Shown: positions 45,226 to 58,485 of the stretch, piece after piece
Layout of the letters: the number at the start of each line of letters is the position of its first letter
Numbering within the stretch: the first letter of the stretch is position 1
Source: Cercis canadensis
Taxonomy: Eukaryota; Streptophyta; Magnoliopsida; Fabales; Fabaceae
Assembly: GCA_003255065.1 (NCBI GenBank)
Contig: QAOA01007004.1
Location: forward strand, 255,343-319,342
Direction of reading: 5' to 3'
Length of the DNA stretch: 64,000 nt
Notes under the pieces: generated by a model
Seen by the model: only the letters and a program-made list of their open reading frames with translations
Told to the model about the DNA's origin: nothing
Database searches by the model: none
Made by a program: the position numbers and the translations under genes

Positions 45226-47745
45226 GTGTTTATGTTTTTTTTTTTTTTTGTTATTAGATAAGTAGAGTTAAATTTTTTAAGTGAAAACATGGAGTATGAA
45301 ATTCAAATCTCTAAAATTTTAACTTTTTTAAGAAATCTTTGAACCAATTGTGTTATGTATTTTTTTATAGAGCTGTTATTTTTACATCTGATTTTGTTAA
45401 TATCACACTCTATTTAATGTTATAAATATGATATAAACTAATTTACCTTTATTTAATATAAAAAGTGTTTAGTCACTACTAAAAACTTTAATTTAATATA
45501 GAAAATTTTTAATCAAAATTTAAAAATTTTCATATTAATTGAGGGTAATTTAATCTATATCATATTTAGATATTAAATAAGGTATGACATTAATAAAATA
45601 GAGTATAAAAATAGCGACTCCCTATTTTTATTATGTTTATCTTAGATTATTTTAAGTAAGTAATGTAGTATATATTATATGCTTATAATTAAGTGGACAA
45701 AGATGTGAAACAAGGAACTAAAGCAAACGAAACTTGTTGGCCAAGAAAAAAGAAAGAGAAGCATGGACATTGTAAGTTGCGTAGAACGAACAAAAAGGGT
45801 TAAGTGTTGGGTGATGATATATGCAATCAAAGACAAAAAATATCATAAAGATCGCAATGAAAGGAAGAGATTTTCTAAGTCTACACTATAAATACTAATC
45901 AATCTCTTCAAGATTGAAAGTAGAGGGCAATATGATGCTTAATAATATTCTCTTTTCATATCGAAAAAAAGAAAGTAGAGGGCAATAAGGGTTTGTATAG
46001 TCATAGTCAACAAACAAAACAACAATAATTGAAGGCAAACCAAGCACTTGTTCCAAATCGATCATAACGCATTAGAGGAAAAGAAAGAATTTATGTTTTT
46101 TTTTTNTTTTTGTTATTAGATAAATAGAGTTAAATTTTTTAAGTGAAAACATGGAGTATGAAATTCAAATCTCTAAAATTTTAACTTTTTTAAGAAATCT
46201 TTGAACCAATTGTGTTATGTATTCTTTTATAGAGATGTTATTTTTACACCTGATTTTGTTAATATCACACTCTATTTAATGTTATAAATATGATATAAAC
46301 TAATTTACCTTCATTTAATATAAAAATTATTTAGTCACTACTAAAAACTCTAATTTAATATAGAAAATTTTTAATCAAAGTTTAAAAATTTTCATATTAA
46401 TTGAGGGTAATTTAATCTATATCATATTTAGATATTAAATAAGGTGTGACATTAATAAAATAGAGTATAAAAATAGCGACTCCCTATTTTTATTATGTTT
46501 ATCTTAGATTATTTTATGTAAGTAATGTAGTATATATTATATGCTTATAATTAAGTGGACAAAGATGTGAAACAAGGAACTAAAGCAAAAGAAACTTGTT
46601 GGCCAAGAAAAAAGAAAGAGAAGGCATGGACATTGTAAGTTGCGTAGAACGAACAAAAAGGGTTAAGTGTTGGGTGATGATATATGCAATCAAAGACAAA
46701 AAATATCCTAAAGATCGCAATGAAAGGAAGAGATTTTCTAAGTCTACACTATAAATACTAATCAATCTCTTCAAGATTGAAAGTAGAGGGCAATATGATG
46801 CTTAATAATATTCTCTTTTCATATCGAAAAAAAGAAAGTAGAGGGCAATAAGGGTTTGTATAGTCATAGTCAACAAACAAAACAACAATAATTGAAGGCA
46901 AACCAAGCACTTGTTCCAAATCGATCATAACGCATTAGAGGAAAAGAAAGAATTTATGTTTTTTTTTTGTTATTAGAAAAATAGAGTTAAATTTTTTAAG
47001 TGAAAACATGGAGTATGAAATTTAAATCTAAAACTTCAAATTTTTTAAAAAAATTCTTGAACCAATTGTGTTATGTATTCTTTTAGAGCTAGAACCATTA
47101 TTTTCACATCTGATTTTGTTAATATCATATTCTATTTAATGTTATAAATATGATGTAAACTAATTTACCTTCATTTAATATAAAAAAAAAATTTAGTCAA
47201 TTTTAAAAACTCTAATTTAATATATAATTTTTTTAATCAAAGTTAAAAAATTTCATATTTATTGAAGGTAATTTAGTATATATCATATTTATATATTAAA
47301 TAAGGTTTGACATTAACAAAATAGAGTATAAAAATAATGACTCCCTATTTTTATTATGTTTATCTTAGATTATTAATGCAAGTAATGTAGTATTTATTCT
47401 ATGGTTATAATTAAGAGGACAAAGATGTGAAACAAGGAACTAAAGTAAAAGAAACTCGTTGACCAAGAAAAAAGAAAGAGAAGGCATGGACATTGTAAGT
47501 TGCGTCGAACGAACAAAGAGGATTAAGTGTTAGGTGATGATATATGCAATCAAAGACCAAAAAGACCATAAAGATTACAATGAAAGTAAGAGATTTTTTA
47601 AGTCTACACTATAAATACTAATCAATCTCTTCAAGATTGAAAGTAGAGGACAATAAGGATTTGCATAGTCATAGTCAACAAACAAAACAACAATAATTGA
47701 AGGCAAAACAAGCACTTGTTCCAAATCACAACGCATTAGAGGAAA
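45226..47745. repeat. triplicated ~0.87 kb non-coding unit containing a MITE
   Basis: Units at about 45226-46105, 46107-46960 and 46961-47745. Units 1 and 2 are almost identical and separated by an N (46106), so one may be an assembly or haplotype duplicate. Unit 3 is clearly diverged and is a real tandem copy. Each unit begins with a poly-T run and GTTATTAGA, carries a Mutator-type MITE of the 38436 family, and ends with ACTATAAATACTAATCAATC and a purine-rich stretch. The TATA-like block hints at a promoter origin, but I find no gene attached. Confidence 0.75.
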
Positions 47746-50370
47746 AGAAATAAAAAGCATGACCACCTTATGGGTTACAATTAATAGAGGTTTAGGATGC
47801 ATATGGACTTAAAGCTCGTAGTGATTCATTTTGATGGGTGCCTTCCACTATAATAGCACTGAGTAGGAAGCACGTAAATGGGAAGCATTGCCATCTTGTA
47901 AGCAATATGTGTAGGGCAATAAGACAAGAAGGAGAAAATCAAAATCAAAAGCAAAGGAAATGAAATCAATATCTTATCTTTGCAAACAAAGAAAGATTTG
48001 CACTTACTTTCATGCTTACCCAATGTATGTGTAAAGTCCCCTTTCAATAATTTAGAAGATAAAGGAGTTAATGGATGGAAGTTTTTCTACATTCCTATTG
48101 GAAAAATTGTATATTAATTATTAGCTCAAATTTTGTTAGGGATGAGATAATAATATTATCATTTGATAAATAATTGGTACTTCTTACTAATATATTTTAT
48201 GTAATAGTCAATTTAATTATGGTAAAGTTCTGGTTAAAAATTTTCTGGTTAAATAAAATTGTTTTTTTNAGATAAAGGAGTTAATGGATGGAGGTTTTTC
48301 TACATTCCTATTGGAAAAATTGTATATTAATTATTGGCTCAAATTTTGTTGGGGATGAGATAATAATATTATCATTTGATAAATAATTGGTACTTCTTAC
48401 TAATATATTTTATGTAATAGTCAATTTAATTATGGTAAAGTTCTGGTTAAAAATTTTCTGGTTAAATAAAATTGTTTTTTTTTCATTGATCGGCGGATTT
48501 CAATGAAATTCTTTAAAATACATATTACACTTTAAAATAAAATATACTTAAATAATCACTAATTAAAAACTAAATGGCTTGTAGTTAAATATTATTGAAA
48601 TCGTTTTCTGAACTTGTAGATTTCATATTTAAACTTAGAATCACAGCTAAAATACTAAACAAAAAAAAATCACTAGTTAAAAAATGAAAAAAGAATTTAT
48701 CAAATCTTTAACTTATTATTTTTTAATTAAAATTTAAACTGTTATTTTTAAACAACAATTATTCTCTTGGATGTTATTCTTTAAATATTCTTGTACGTTA
48801 GAAGATCTGAATCTGCCATTAACATGGGATGGAATCATGAAACTGGAAGCTGTGGGGTTAACCTACATGATAAAGTGACTCAAATGTTCATTGGCAAGCC
48901 ACTAAACACAGTCAAGTGGTGAAGGATAAAATAATTTACATAAAATTAAGAATTTAAACTTTTATGTTGCAATCAATCAACTTCGAAATGATAGAGTCGT
49001 TATTTTTATATATTCTATAAGGGCCAATGAAATGATAGAGTCAAAGTCGAACAATCAGTCAACTTCGATAAGGGGCACTAAAGATGCATTTGGATAGGAA
49101 GAAATTCAGAGAAATAAAAATAGAAGTGAATATGAGAAATGAGAATTAATATATTTTTTGTTTGGTTATGAAAAAATAAAATAACAATAAATCAAACAGA
49201 AAAAGTAATATACTTTTGTTTACATAAACATTTTTTTCTCGTAAAAAGATAGATATAATAAGATGAAATATACTAGATAGAAAAATTAATATCAAAACCT
49301 AAAACTAGTTTGGCTTTACAATATTTTTGAAATAAACCGAATGAAAATAATATAATAACTATAATATATATTCCTCACTTTTATGTCTTTTATGTTTAAC
49401 CTTCCCTACCAATTCTATTTCCTTAATTAACAAGATAAACAACATTAGAGTTATGGCGTTCACATGCATAGTAACCATATATAAACTCAGTGTCATTGTT
49501 GTTGGTGAGTTACCTGTTGTTCTCTTTCTCACTTACACCTCATAGTATAACATATAGACTACCTTCATTTGCATCAACTTTATTACATAATTGTTGAATA
49601 TCTGTAAAGATAAGTAATATGGGCATGAAATAGATGGGATTTGGGGGCCTATTGGAACGTACTTTCATTTACTTTACCCTCTCTGATCTTACTTGTAAAC
49701 TAGAATATCTCTGGTTTTTCTTCTGGTTTCTCTAAAATCTGCCTGGAACATAGTCTAAGTTAGCATGGTAATTATGTTAGCAGTAAAATCCCAAGAGTCA
49801 TCAGCAGAGCAAGACCACACCCCTCCCTTCAAATTAATGGCTTGGCTTCTTCTTAACCCCAATCCTATAATGCTACGGAGAAGCTGAAATCCCAAGAAAA
49901 AGAAAGCATCATTGGAATTCTAGAAATTTGACAAGGAAAATAAATGATAAGGTACTTCTGTTCTGTCTAATTAAAATGAACCAAATAATGGGAAAAGGGT
50001 GATAATGGTATACCAGCAAGGCAGAAAAGTTACTTCAAGTTACCCAAATCGGCCCATGATACTTTAGGGACCAATCAAGCCCAATAACATTAAGCACTAG
50101 TCAGCCTGAATAGCAAAATATTAAGCCTTTTACTTCGTTATAAATAGGATTCTCTTACATGTGTCCATAATTTTTATACATCCTCATTTATTGCGTTCTA
50201 CGAATTCGGCACAAACACTAACTTGAACATTTAAGTCTAGACATCAATACTCCTGACCTAAGCTCACATGTACTATTTGCACCGATATCAAGTCGAACAC
50301 CCAACCTCCAAAATCACACATGCTGACCTGGTCCTCAACACAGGCATCATCACAGCCTTTGTTCCAGTCA
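47746..50370. other. intergenic DNA with one N-flanked duplication
   Basis: 48056-48268 and 48270-48480 are near-identical around an N at 48269 (assembly pattern). A TATAAATAGGA box near 50141 followed by sequence to about 50350 might be an LTR relic, but this is weak. No gene recognised. Confidence 0.45.
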
Positions 50371-50371
50371 A

Positions 50372-50657
50372 ATGATACTTGAGAAGCTAGTCAAGTGGGA
50401 GGCATAGGGATTTAAATCTGGTAATGTCACTTGAATCATGTTGCTTAGATTTGAGTTATTTATTTTATTAAAATTCATTTGAACTATTAAAACACATTAA
50501 TATTTAATAGTTCAAATGAGCTTTAATAAAATAGACAATTCATATATGAGTAACATGACCAGATCCAGGTCTGACGCATAGGCACTTGGTCTCCTACTGC
50601 AAAAATAATGGGACAGTGGTCCAAAGTTAGCAAGTAGTAAGATGATCTCAAGTATGC
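50372..50657. mobile_element. foldback (palindromic) element
   Basis: Two arms of about 100 bases meet at a centre near 50497. The innermost 27 bases of each arm pair almost perfectly (TTCATTTGAACTATTAAA on one side, its complement on the other), and similarity continues outward through TCTGGT-ATGT and CAAGTG. The outermost ATACTTGAGA blocks suggest ends near 50380 and 50655. Non-coding; no certain target duplication. A foldback MITE is the simplest reading. Confidence 0.6.
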
Positions 50658-52485
50658 AAAGTGAGAGAAAGGACAAAAGAAAGAGAGTGCAAAGTAAGAG
50701 AAACCATTGTGTGATGTGTTCTGTTATGGAGACTCTAGAGAGATAAGGGTTTAACACGGTTTCTAAATGGACAAAAGTGCAATTTTTTGAGTGAGTTATT
50801 ACTATTAAACATGCATGCACTTCTTATTCTCCCTTAAGCCATTGTGTGATGTGTTCTTTTTGTATTTGTATTGCTATAAAAGACACCCCTTGCCCTTGGT
50901 AACTGGTAAGTATCCAAGTATCTTCAAAGGGTTAAGCAACTGAAAATGTCATTACTTCAGCGCCTTGGCATTTGGCAATGGGTTCTGAAAGGTTGGTTTG
51001 GTGACGATGATTGTATTACAATGGAAACGTTTACAATGGACCAACTAAAAAACTGGATCATGTATGGTTTCATTGGGTAAGTTAATGAACGGCCCAGATA
51101 GAAAGCCATTGAACCGGTTATGTGTAGGGTTCGGACAGCAAATTCGTTGATGAAAGGAGCATGCAATATCAATTTGTAAATTGGTAAGGGCACTCCCAAG
51201 AAATATAATTTGATGTATGGGCATTGGGCAAGGATCAAAGTGATGCAAATTTTAAGTTAATTTTTTTTTAAAAAATTCTTCGAACCTGTCTTTTAATAAG
51301 AAATAATTCACATAAGAATTCAAATATCTGTATGTAAAATATAAAAAAGTTTCTTAGATATTTTTAATATTTTTATAATATGTCATGTCACAAAAAAAAA
51401 ATTAATATGTGAATAACATGTGTACAAATTAATTATTTTTAAGTTTGTNATAAATTATATTTTAATTTAATAAAATATAAAAATTACCTATATTTGCCAC
51501 ATTGTTGTATAACATATCCATGTGGTATCATAAAACTTTCGAAAATTTAATTGTGTTAAACTTTTCAATCAGAGGCTTGATTTTGGAATGTAATTAAGGA
51601 TAGAAAAATACAAGTATGAATAAGTGAGAAATCACATCCCTAATTTATGTGTTACACAACCTTATTATTATTTTGGCTTCAAGTCATATATCTTCGTAGA
51701 TAATATAATCATGTCTAGGTTTTTGAGATATAAGATGTTTATGTAGATGCTGGGGTGAGAAAAAAAAAATATGAAAAGGAAACAAGCCTGATATTTTGGA
51801 TCCTCTAAAGTAATAAAGTTGATTAGTAGTATCTAAATTCATCATTAGTTTTAAATTTAAGACAATTAGGAAAGAACTTAGAGTTCAATAACTAGTTTTT
51901 CTCTCAAAAATTCATTGGCATGCCATGTAAACTTGCATCTCATCTCAGCCCTGGTGTAACACCACCTACCTGTTGCCCATTTCAAACCACACCCCACAAA
52001 TGACGTGGAACATTCACTGCCGTTGGCTACTTTATCCATTGTAAAACGACCCTATTATAATATCTACCGTTAATTTCTATCATTTTATCTGAATGAAACA
52101 TATTCAGACTAGTTCTTTTTTCTCAAAACCTCCATTCTTTTTTGTTCTCACGTAATCAAATTTGCAAATTACACAAGTGTTACAGCCATTCAACAATATA
52201 TTTTCTTGCAATTCTGAGAGCAGCATTACTTACCTGTCAACGGATCCACATTAACTTATTCTAGAAGAAATTTTAGGCCAAAAACTAGAGAACAATTTCA
52301 AGAGATCCAAGTAACAACGCATCAGTTGACCAACAATTCATGCAACGTTTTCGGTATCATCCAATGGAGATTATTAATATAAAATCCTTAACCATAAATG
52401 TAGTAGTTTTAACATCAGAGGCACCTATTACTAGTACACTGATGCAAACTCCAGAGCTGATAATCAAATTGCAAGACAAACACGT
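50658..52485. other. intergenic DNA, nothing recognised
   Basis: A 20-base block CCATTGTGTGATGTGTTCT occurs at about 50704 and 50838. An N at 51449 has no obvious duplication beside it. No gene seen; the last part should include the 3' UTR of the CHCH gene. Confidence 0.45.
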
Positions 52486-54860
52486 TTATGCACTCAATGA
52501 AGCACCAGAGTTCCTTCTGCACTCAGCCAGCATGTCCATGTAGAATTGGCACTTGCTAATATCATTTCCGTACCCGTTCAGGCACTGCAATAAAATAAAC
52601 ATAGACATCAACAACAGGTAACAAATGATATATATATCTAACACCCAGGAACACAAAGCAGAAAGACAGTAATTAGTTTATTGAAGAGCGTAAGCAGCTT
52701 GTATAACACAGAAACCCCACCATAGCTTCCACGGAGAAGGCAATAACTACATCGATTGAGGTACCAAAATTCTTTCCAAGATCCAGATTAACTATGGTAT
52801 TACTCCTATTGAAACCTCTGATTTCAAAATCTTACCAATAACTTCAATTAGAACATTCATAACACATAGAAATCGCAGGCATAGATGAGTCACTATTTTG
52901 ACTGATTTATTCAATTTCACTTTTTCAACTATATTTTCAAAAAATTTCTGCTGTAATATTTATTCTGAAAAAAGCACCAAAATCATACACCAACCCAGTT
53001 ACACTTGAGAAAATCATTACCGATGGAAATTAAACTCAGCAGTAGAGTATCATATTACTTAACACATACAATCTTATGATCAAGGAAAATCTTAAAGTAG
53101 GGACAAGCATACTGATTTCCATACATTTGAAACAAGTTCAATACATTTTTGGCTCTTCTAAAACAAATATACCAATATTATATCAATATAATTCTTATCT
53201 CCATCATTCCCAATTAATAGTATCAAATAGTGGAAAGATAAGATTTCCCTCCCATATCTGCCTACTCCTAAAGTGTACCCTACAGTGTTGTGATTGACAT
53301 TGCATCAGATACAGGGAGATATCTTTGAATGCATGTAACTAAAATGCAATTATACTCTGCAGATTTTGATTTTGTATCTTGGTAAAACACGACAAAAAGA
53401 GAGGGAAGAGGAGCAGGAATAAGAAGGCAAGAATGAGGAAAAAATTGCGTACATCCTGGAAGGCCTTTGAATGAACATTGCACGCATCACCACCAAAACT
53501 ATTTGCACCAGGTGCAGGGGCAGCAGCAGCAGCCTCAGAGACTACTGTCTCATGTTGAATGGTACGAGGACCCATCACAGAATCCACAGCCCGGTGAGCC
53601 ACTGCACTTCCAGTGCCAAAAGCCATGCCTACAACATTAAGAAGCAAAAACATTCAATACCTAGCATATTTTACATAAGCATATAGATTTTACTTTCAAT
53701 ATGCTATATAGCAAGAAGGAACAATCATCGTCCTTGACATACCCTGAGCTATTGTTGAACCAATTCCTCCAAGCAAAGATCCACCACTGCCACTCTGAAC
53801 AGGAGCCGGAGGAGGAGCATGGTGAACTGCATCAAGACATCACCACGTACTTAGTCAGAAAATCAAACTATACAACATAGTTTCTCTTGCTAGAGCCCCT
53901 CTTCTAAAGATACATTGCATCTTCTAAAAGCTTTTAAGTTTAGACACAGATTAAACTATTCTGTATCACACTCATGTATACCTGGCTGAGGGGGGTTCCG
54001 AGCTGGTGCTGGACGAGGAGCTGAACGAGCAGATCTTCCTGCTCGAAGAGTTGCACAAAAGATCAGGTACTCAGAAAATGGCATTGTAATGAAGGATGCA
54101 AATTATCAAATTATTAGGTCCACCCAAAATGCATGTTGAATCTTGTAACAAGGAAAAAGGCCAAAATGCACAAAATTGTAGGAGTAGTTAGAACAATCCC
54201 AGCAAAACAAAGCTCTGCAGAGTAAACTAAACGATATTTCAGCAATGATCCCGTGTTCAACAACCATATCACCATTATGATCCTATATTCCAGCTGGCAT
54301 AGACACAAAAGCAACCCGAACAATTTTGGGCAAAATCCAAATTGAAAAACTTCTGAATAATAATACTTGGCATCGAAATATTTCAACTAATTCATCGTAT
54401 TTGCACCAATTATCTCTTTTCTTTTCTTCCCAAATATGACCACATAACTATCAGCATGATTTATACACAACACACACAATACCAGATATAAGAAAAGCAT
54501 AGATCTTTAGAGATGAAGTGATTGGTGAAGTAAAAATACCATAGCTTGAAAACCCTATACGCTTTCCCATCACCTGGGAAAAGCGGAACTAAAAATTGCC
54601 GGAAAACAAGAATCCCACTACGATTCTTAGGAAAATTATTCACGGAAACAACATAAAGAGATCGAAAGTTTTCAACTTTGTTCAATAATCATACATAACC
54701 AATCAAACAGGAAATTGGGGCAGACAAGAACCCTAGAAATTATCGAGGGCATAATATCTAATAGATCTTAGAGTAGATTACTCGGTAGAAAAATGGGATT
54801 TGCGTACGAAACTAGAAGAAATGAGATTGAAAGCTTACCACCAGAGCTACGGCGAGGCAT
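52486..54860 (-). CDS. CHCH-domain mitochondrial protein (CHCHD2/CHCHD10-like)
   Basis: Five exons, minus strand: 54860-54839, 54038-53982, 53826-53743, 53628-53453, 52584-52486, all GT-AG, giving 145 aa. Start MPRRSSGGRSA is Arg/Ser/Pro-rich like a mitochondrial presequence. A Pro/Ala-rich segment and a Gly-rich hydrophobic stretch (GGSLLGGIGSTIAQGMAFG) follow, then GSAVAHRAVD. The C-terminal CHCH domain has two Cx9C motifs (CNVHSKAFQDC and CQFYMDMLAEC), which fold through disulphides in the intermembrane space. Animal relatives CHCHD2 and CHCHD10 work in respiratory-chain assembly and cristae organisation; the plant role is inferred to be similar. The last intron splits the first Cx9C motif just before its second Cys. 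The gene looks intact. Confidence 0.92.
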
Positions 54861-55163
54861 GGTTGGTCTTGGGGCTAAGGCGGCGAAGAGATTCAGATAG
54901 AGGAAGAAGAAGAAGCCAAAGAATATGCTTTTGTGACACGGTGAAATGGTCAATTAAACCCCCTAAACCCTGGAAACGTGAAATTTATAGGCAAAGTCCC
55001 CAACATGGTCGGTGGAAGACGTGTCGGCTACTGATTGGCTGAAATGAAGATCATGATTTATGAACATTTCTATGAAGACGTGGATTAAGCGGCGCCAGAT
55101 TAGGCCTCTATGGAGAAATCTAGAATCGGACACCAAACCAAACCAAACAGATACTAAATAAAT

Positions 55164-55665
55164 ATTATTTTTAATACATAAAAATTTAGAAACTAGTTAA
55201 ACTGTAGTTCAGCAAAAGTAAAACTAATACGATAAAAACAAATGAATGTAGCATTTGATTCATTTTTGGTTAAACAAGGTCCCCCAACATGATATATATA
55301 TATATATATATATATATGCTTATGTATTTTNTTTAATACATAAAAATTTAGAAACTAGTTAAACTGTAGTTCAACAAAAGTAAAACTAATACGATAAAAA
55401 CAAATGAATGTAGCATTTGATTCATTTTTGGTTAAACAAGGTCCCCCAACATGATATATATATATGCTTATGTATTTTAATTAATGTAAGCTTGTTTGAA
55501 AATTTAATAAAACATCATGCGAGTCGTTGGGTAAGTGACAGATCATTCACACAATCCGAATGAGACAAAGCCATAGACTTTTACCTCCTAGGAGAAAATG
55601 AGTGTCCAATTAGANCAAAGCCATGGACTTTTACCTCCTAGGAGAAAATGAGTGTCCAATTAGAA
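55164..55665. repeat. two direct duplications, each around a single N
   Basis: 55164-55330 versus 55332-55490 (N at 55331) differ mainly in the length of an AT run. 55565-55614 versus 55616-55665 (N at 55615) are almost identical. Both follow the unmerged-contig pattern. Confidence 0.75.
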
Positions 55666-56411
55666 TTTTCCTATCCTATCTTTGATTGTTTTGATGATAG
55701 GTGAAAATAAAATAAAATGTTTTTCAAATAATATTATGCGAGATTCAGGATATTGTCATTGTCATTTATGTCATAAGGGGATGTCTCAATGATTGAGTAC
55801 TTAGTATGTAAAAAAAATGTCTACATTCTAATCTCATTGAATGTGGGTGGGGTAGAATTATGAAAAAGAATAAACTACTTTTATTGTATAGTGTGGAGTC
55901 ATGGACCAAAAGAGAAAATAAAAAATTATTGTCAATTATGGGAGAGATTTGAGTAATCTAAAAAAATTTATTTGAGATTAATCAAATTTACTAAGTGAAA
56001 TATAATAATAAAAAATTTAAATAATTTGCACAACATCAAAAATTCTAACCTTAAAAAAAATGAATGTTAATCCTTTTTTCTTTAATTACAATTTCGAGAG
56101 TCGGGAAGGGACCATAATGAAATTGACCCTATCACAAGGGCCTCCTTTGTCAATAAAGCTCATCAGCAAGATCCATGTTCATCTCACCAAGATGAAAACG
56201 TTTGCGATTAAACAACTTTTCACTAAAAAATTAAAGCTAACCCCACTCTTGGAGCTTAGAACTTAGAAGCACAAAGTTAGCCTTAGATGAGTTTTATTAA
56301 TAAACTCCTGACCTGAGATTGATATACAAGTAGAAGAGAACAAAAGATTTTCGTCACCTTAACAACTTATGATAAAATCCTTAATCAACTGCCTTTAGAT
56401 ATGATAACTTA

Positions 56412-56963
56412 CTATGAACCAAGCATATTAAGAATATCTACACTAACATGAACAAGACTCGTAAGAACCTTGTTCCTATCAGCTAACGGTGATGGCATCT
56501 TAGCACCAACGGGTGGGTCAGTGAAACCTTTGTCACAGAAGCCTATGACTATAGTAGCTTCCCCAATGCTTTTGCTAGCCTCTTTATAGTGATCTTTCTC
56601 TAAATAAAAAATAGCATCTGCAACATGGCGAATCTGCACCATGGCATAACTTTCAGCACAGTCTCTAAGCCTGTTTTGAACATCTCTGTCTTTAGTCTCG
56701 CCAATTAACTTGGGGATTTCTTCGTTTTTGGCTTCACTGGTACTATCATTCGTCTTTTGAATCGTAATGCGAGCAAGTCCTTTAGTATCTGCACTTGAGC
56801 TACTTGGGTCTGATCTTATGGTAGACTCGCAAAGGTTTGGATCGCTCGTTTTTTGGCACACATCATCGATTAGATCTGCATAAACCCTTGTTGTTGATAC
56901 CTGATACAAAGCAAAAACAGCAAGAATTATAGCAAATTTGAGGGTTTTCATCTTTGCCTGCAC
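56412..56963 (-). CDS. invertase/pectin methylesterase inhibitor family protein
   Basis: Single exon, 183 aa. Residues 1 to about 29 are a signal peptide (a basic start, then FAIILAVFALYQV), so the protein is secreted to the cell wall or vacuole; the second Met (residue 5) is an equally good start. The mature part has the four conserved cysteines of the family (C36, C45, C102, C143), with the DPNLCESTIRSD hairpin signature between the first pair and the CAESY motif at the third. Members form a four-helix bundle that blocks either pectin methylesterase or acid invertase; sequence alone does not separate the two. Length is typical. No damage seen. Confidence 0.9.
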   Translation of the reverse strand: MQAKMKTLKFAIILAVFALYQVSTTRVYADLIDDVCQKTSDPNLCESTIRSDPSSSSADTKGLARITIQKTNDSTSEAKNEEIPKLIGETKDRDVQNRLRDCAESYAMVQIRHVADAIFYLEKDHYKEASKSIGEATIVIGFCDKGFTDPPVGAKMPSPLADRNKVLTSLVHVSVDILNMLGS

Positions 56964-57033
56964 AATGTTTCTGCAGGAGAGAGATGAGTAACAGTTGTTG
57001 ATGAATGTGTCACTTGGCCTCGAGGGGCGTGTG

Positions 57034-57041
57034 CTTTTATA
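57034..57041 (-). promoter_or_regulatory. TATA box of the PMEI-like gene
   Basis: CTATAAAAGC on the minus strand, about 70 bases upstream of the first ATG, a good plant TATA context and distance. Confidence 0.6.
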
Positions 57042-57049
57042 GCAGCAGT

Positions 57050-58287
57050 TACATGCATTATTGTTTAGTACCTTACATTGAATTTGGATTCTAAGGTCTC
57101 GGATATTATGAGGTTATAAATTAATGCACTTATGTGATATTTAATGAGCAATAAATCAGCTAATGCTATGTTTGGTTTGGTGGATTTGGAAGGAATTGAA
57201 GGGAGTAAAATCACTATATTAAACTAATATAGAACCTTTTTTTTTTATGAGTATGACTATTTAAAGTTAGTGTACTCGCTTCATGCCCTCTTTTACTTTT
57301 TTTGTTTATCTTCTCTCTCTTCACAGATCGATCTCTCAACTAGTAAAAGAGTAATGTTGTTTTGCTAGAAAAAAATATTGATAAATATAATTATTAAATG
57401 AAACAAATTAATAGAATCATATATTGATTAAAGAGTGGTATAAATCCACATCAGTTTAGCAACAATTCTAACTGTCAATTGGATTTTGGATGGGTTTGAA
57501 AGGAAAGAGGAGAAAATGGAAAGATTGTGTCATGTCTTAATTTGTTTGATTAAATGCATTTGAAAACAAAACAGAAATGAAAAAAAAAGGAAGCAATTAA
57601 TTTATTTGAGTTTATTGAGCAATAAATTACGTGGCAAAAAAAAGCACAATAAATTAGCTAAATAAGTGAGACCTTGTATTGACTTGGTTTCAAATAAATG
57701 TGAGTTCTTCTTACGATTATACTGCAATAATTAAGCTTTATGTATTTTATTATAAAGATTTTATGTGCAAATTTCATTAGAATAAGGTGGAGTTAATTAC
57801 CATAGGGGACAAATTACTCCTGTGGAAAAAAAATAAAGAGAATTATTTTTTAATTTTAAAAGTTAGAAAAAAAATATAATTAATTCTAAACATAGAGGAA
57901 TTTTTAATTTGATTCCTTTTATATTGTATGAAAATATTTTATAGTATTATGTAATCATTCAATTTATTTTTGAATATGACAATCACATATATTAATAGAA
58001 TAATCATATAACACTAAAAATTATTTTAAATATTTTATATGATAAAAAAAAATCAAATTAATTTTTTTTATGTTTAAAACTAAATAGTCCTTTTGAAGAA
58101 CTAAACAAATTTTTCTCTAAAAAATTCATCAGAAATTTTGGGTGGCTGTGGACCCACCCAATATCCCTAGAAAATTGGGCCGATAACTTTCGAATAATTT
58201 GAGCATATTGATGTCTATGGACCCTGTCTCAAAACAGTGTGTAAATAGAAAATTTCCCCCTTTTTTTTTGGGTGGAAAAAGTGATTT
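57050..58287. other. intergenic DNA between the PMEI-like and DRP3-like genes
   Basis: AT-rich, no gene recognised. It holds promoters of both divergently arranged genes. Confidence 0.5.
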
Positions 58288-58304
58288 TAAAATAGAGTGT
58301 ATAT

Positions 58305-58485
58305 TTTTTTTTTTGTTACCTACTAGTGTTCGGATTTTGTTCGATTAATCTAGTTTCAAATTGAGAAAGACCATAAAGGCGATAAAACTCTTTCAACCGA
58401 TCCAACTGCATTCTTAAGAGCTCGAATTTGAGATTTTTGGTTAAGCTAAAATATTTCCTTACCAGATGATCTACACACTTACTGG
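58305..58485 (-). mobile_element. Au-like SINE upstream of the DRP3-like gene
   Basis: About 181 bases between perfect 16-bp direct repeats TAAAATAGAGTGTATA (58288-58303 and 58486-58501). On the minus strand it contains a box A-like TCTGGTAAGG region, AAATTCGAGCTC (box B region), GAGTTTTATCGCC, TAGATTAATCG and CACTAGTAGGTAAC before an A tail at the 58305 end. This is the same layout as the truncated copy at 39623. Several CpG-to-TpG type changes suggest an older copy. It ends about 430 bases before the DRP3 start codon. Confidence 0.85.

Noticed and set aside
47826-48047. 73-codon minus-strand frame with a hydrophobic centre and Cys
   Set aside because: Could be a small secreted or membrane peptide, but no family match and no clear cleavage or peptide motif; left out as a gene.
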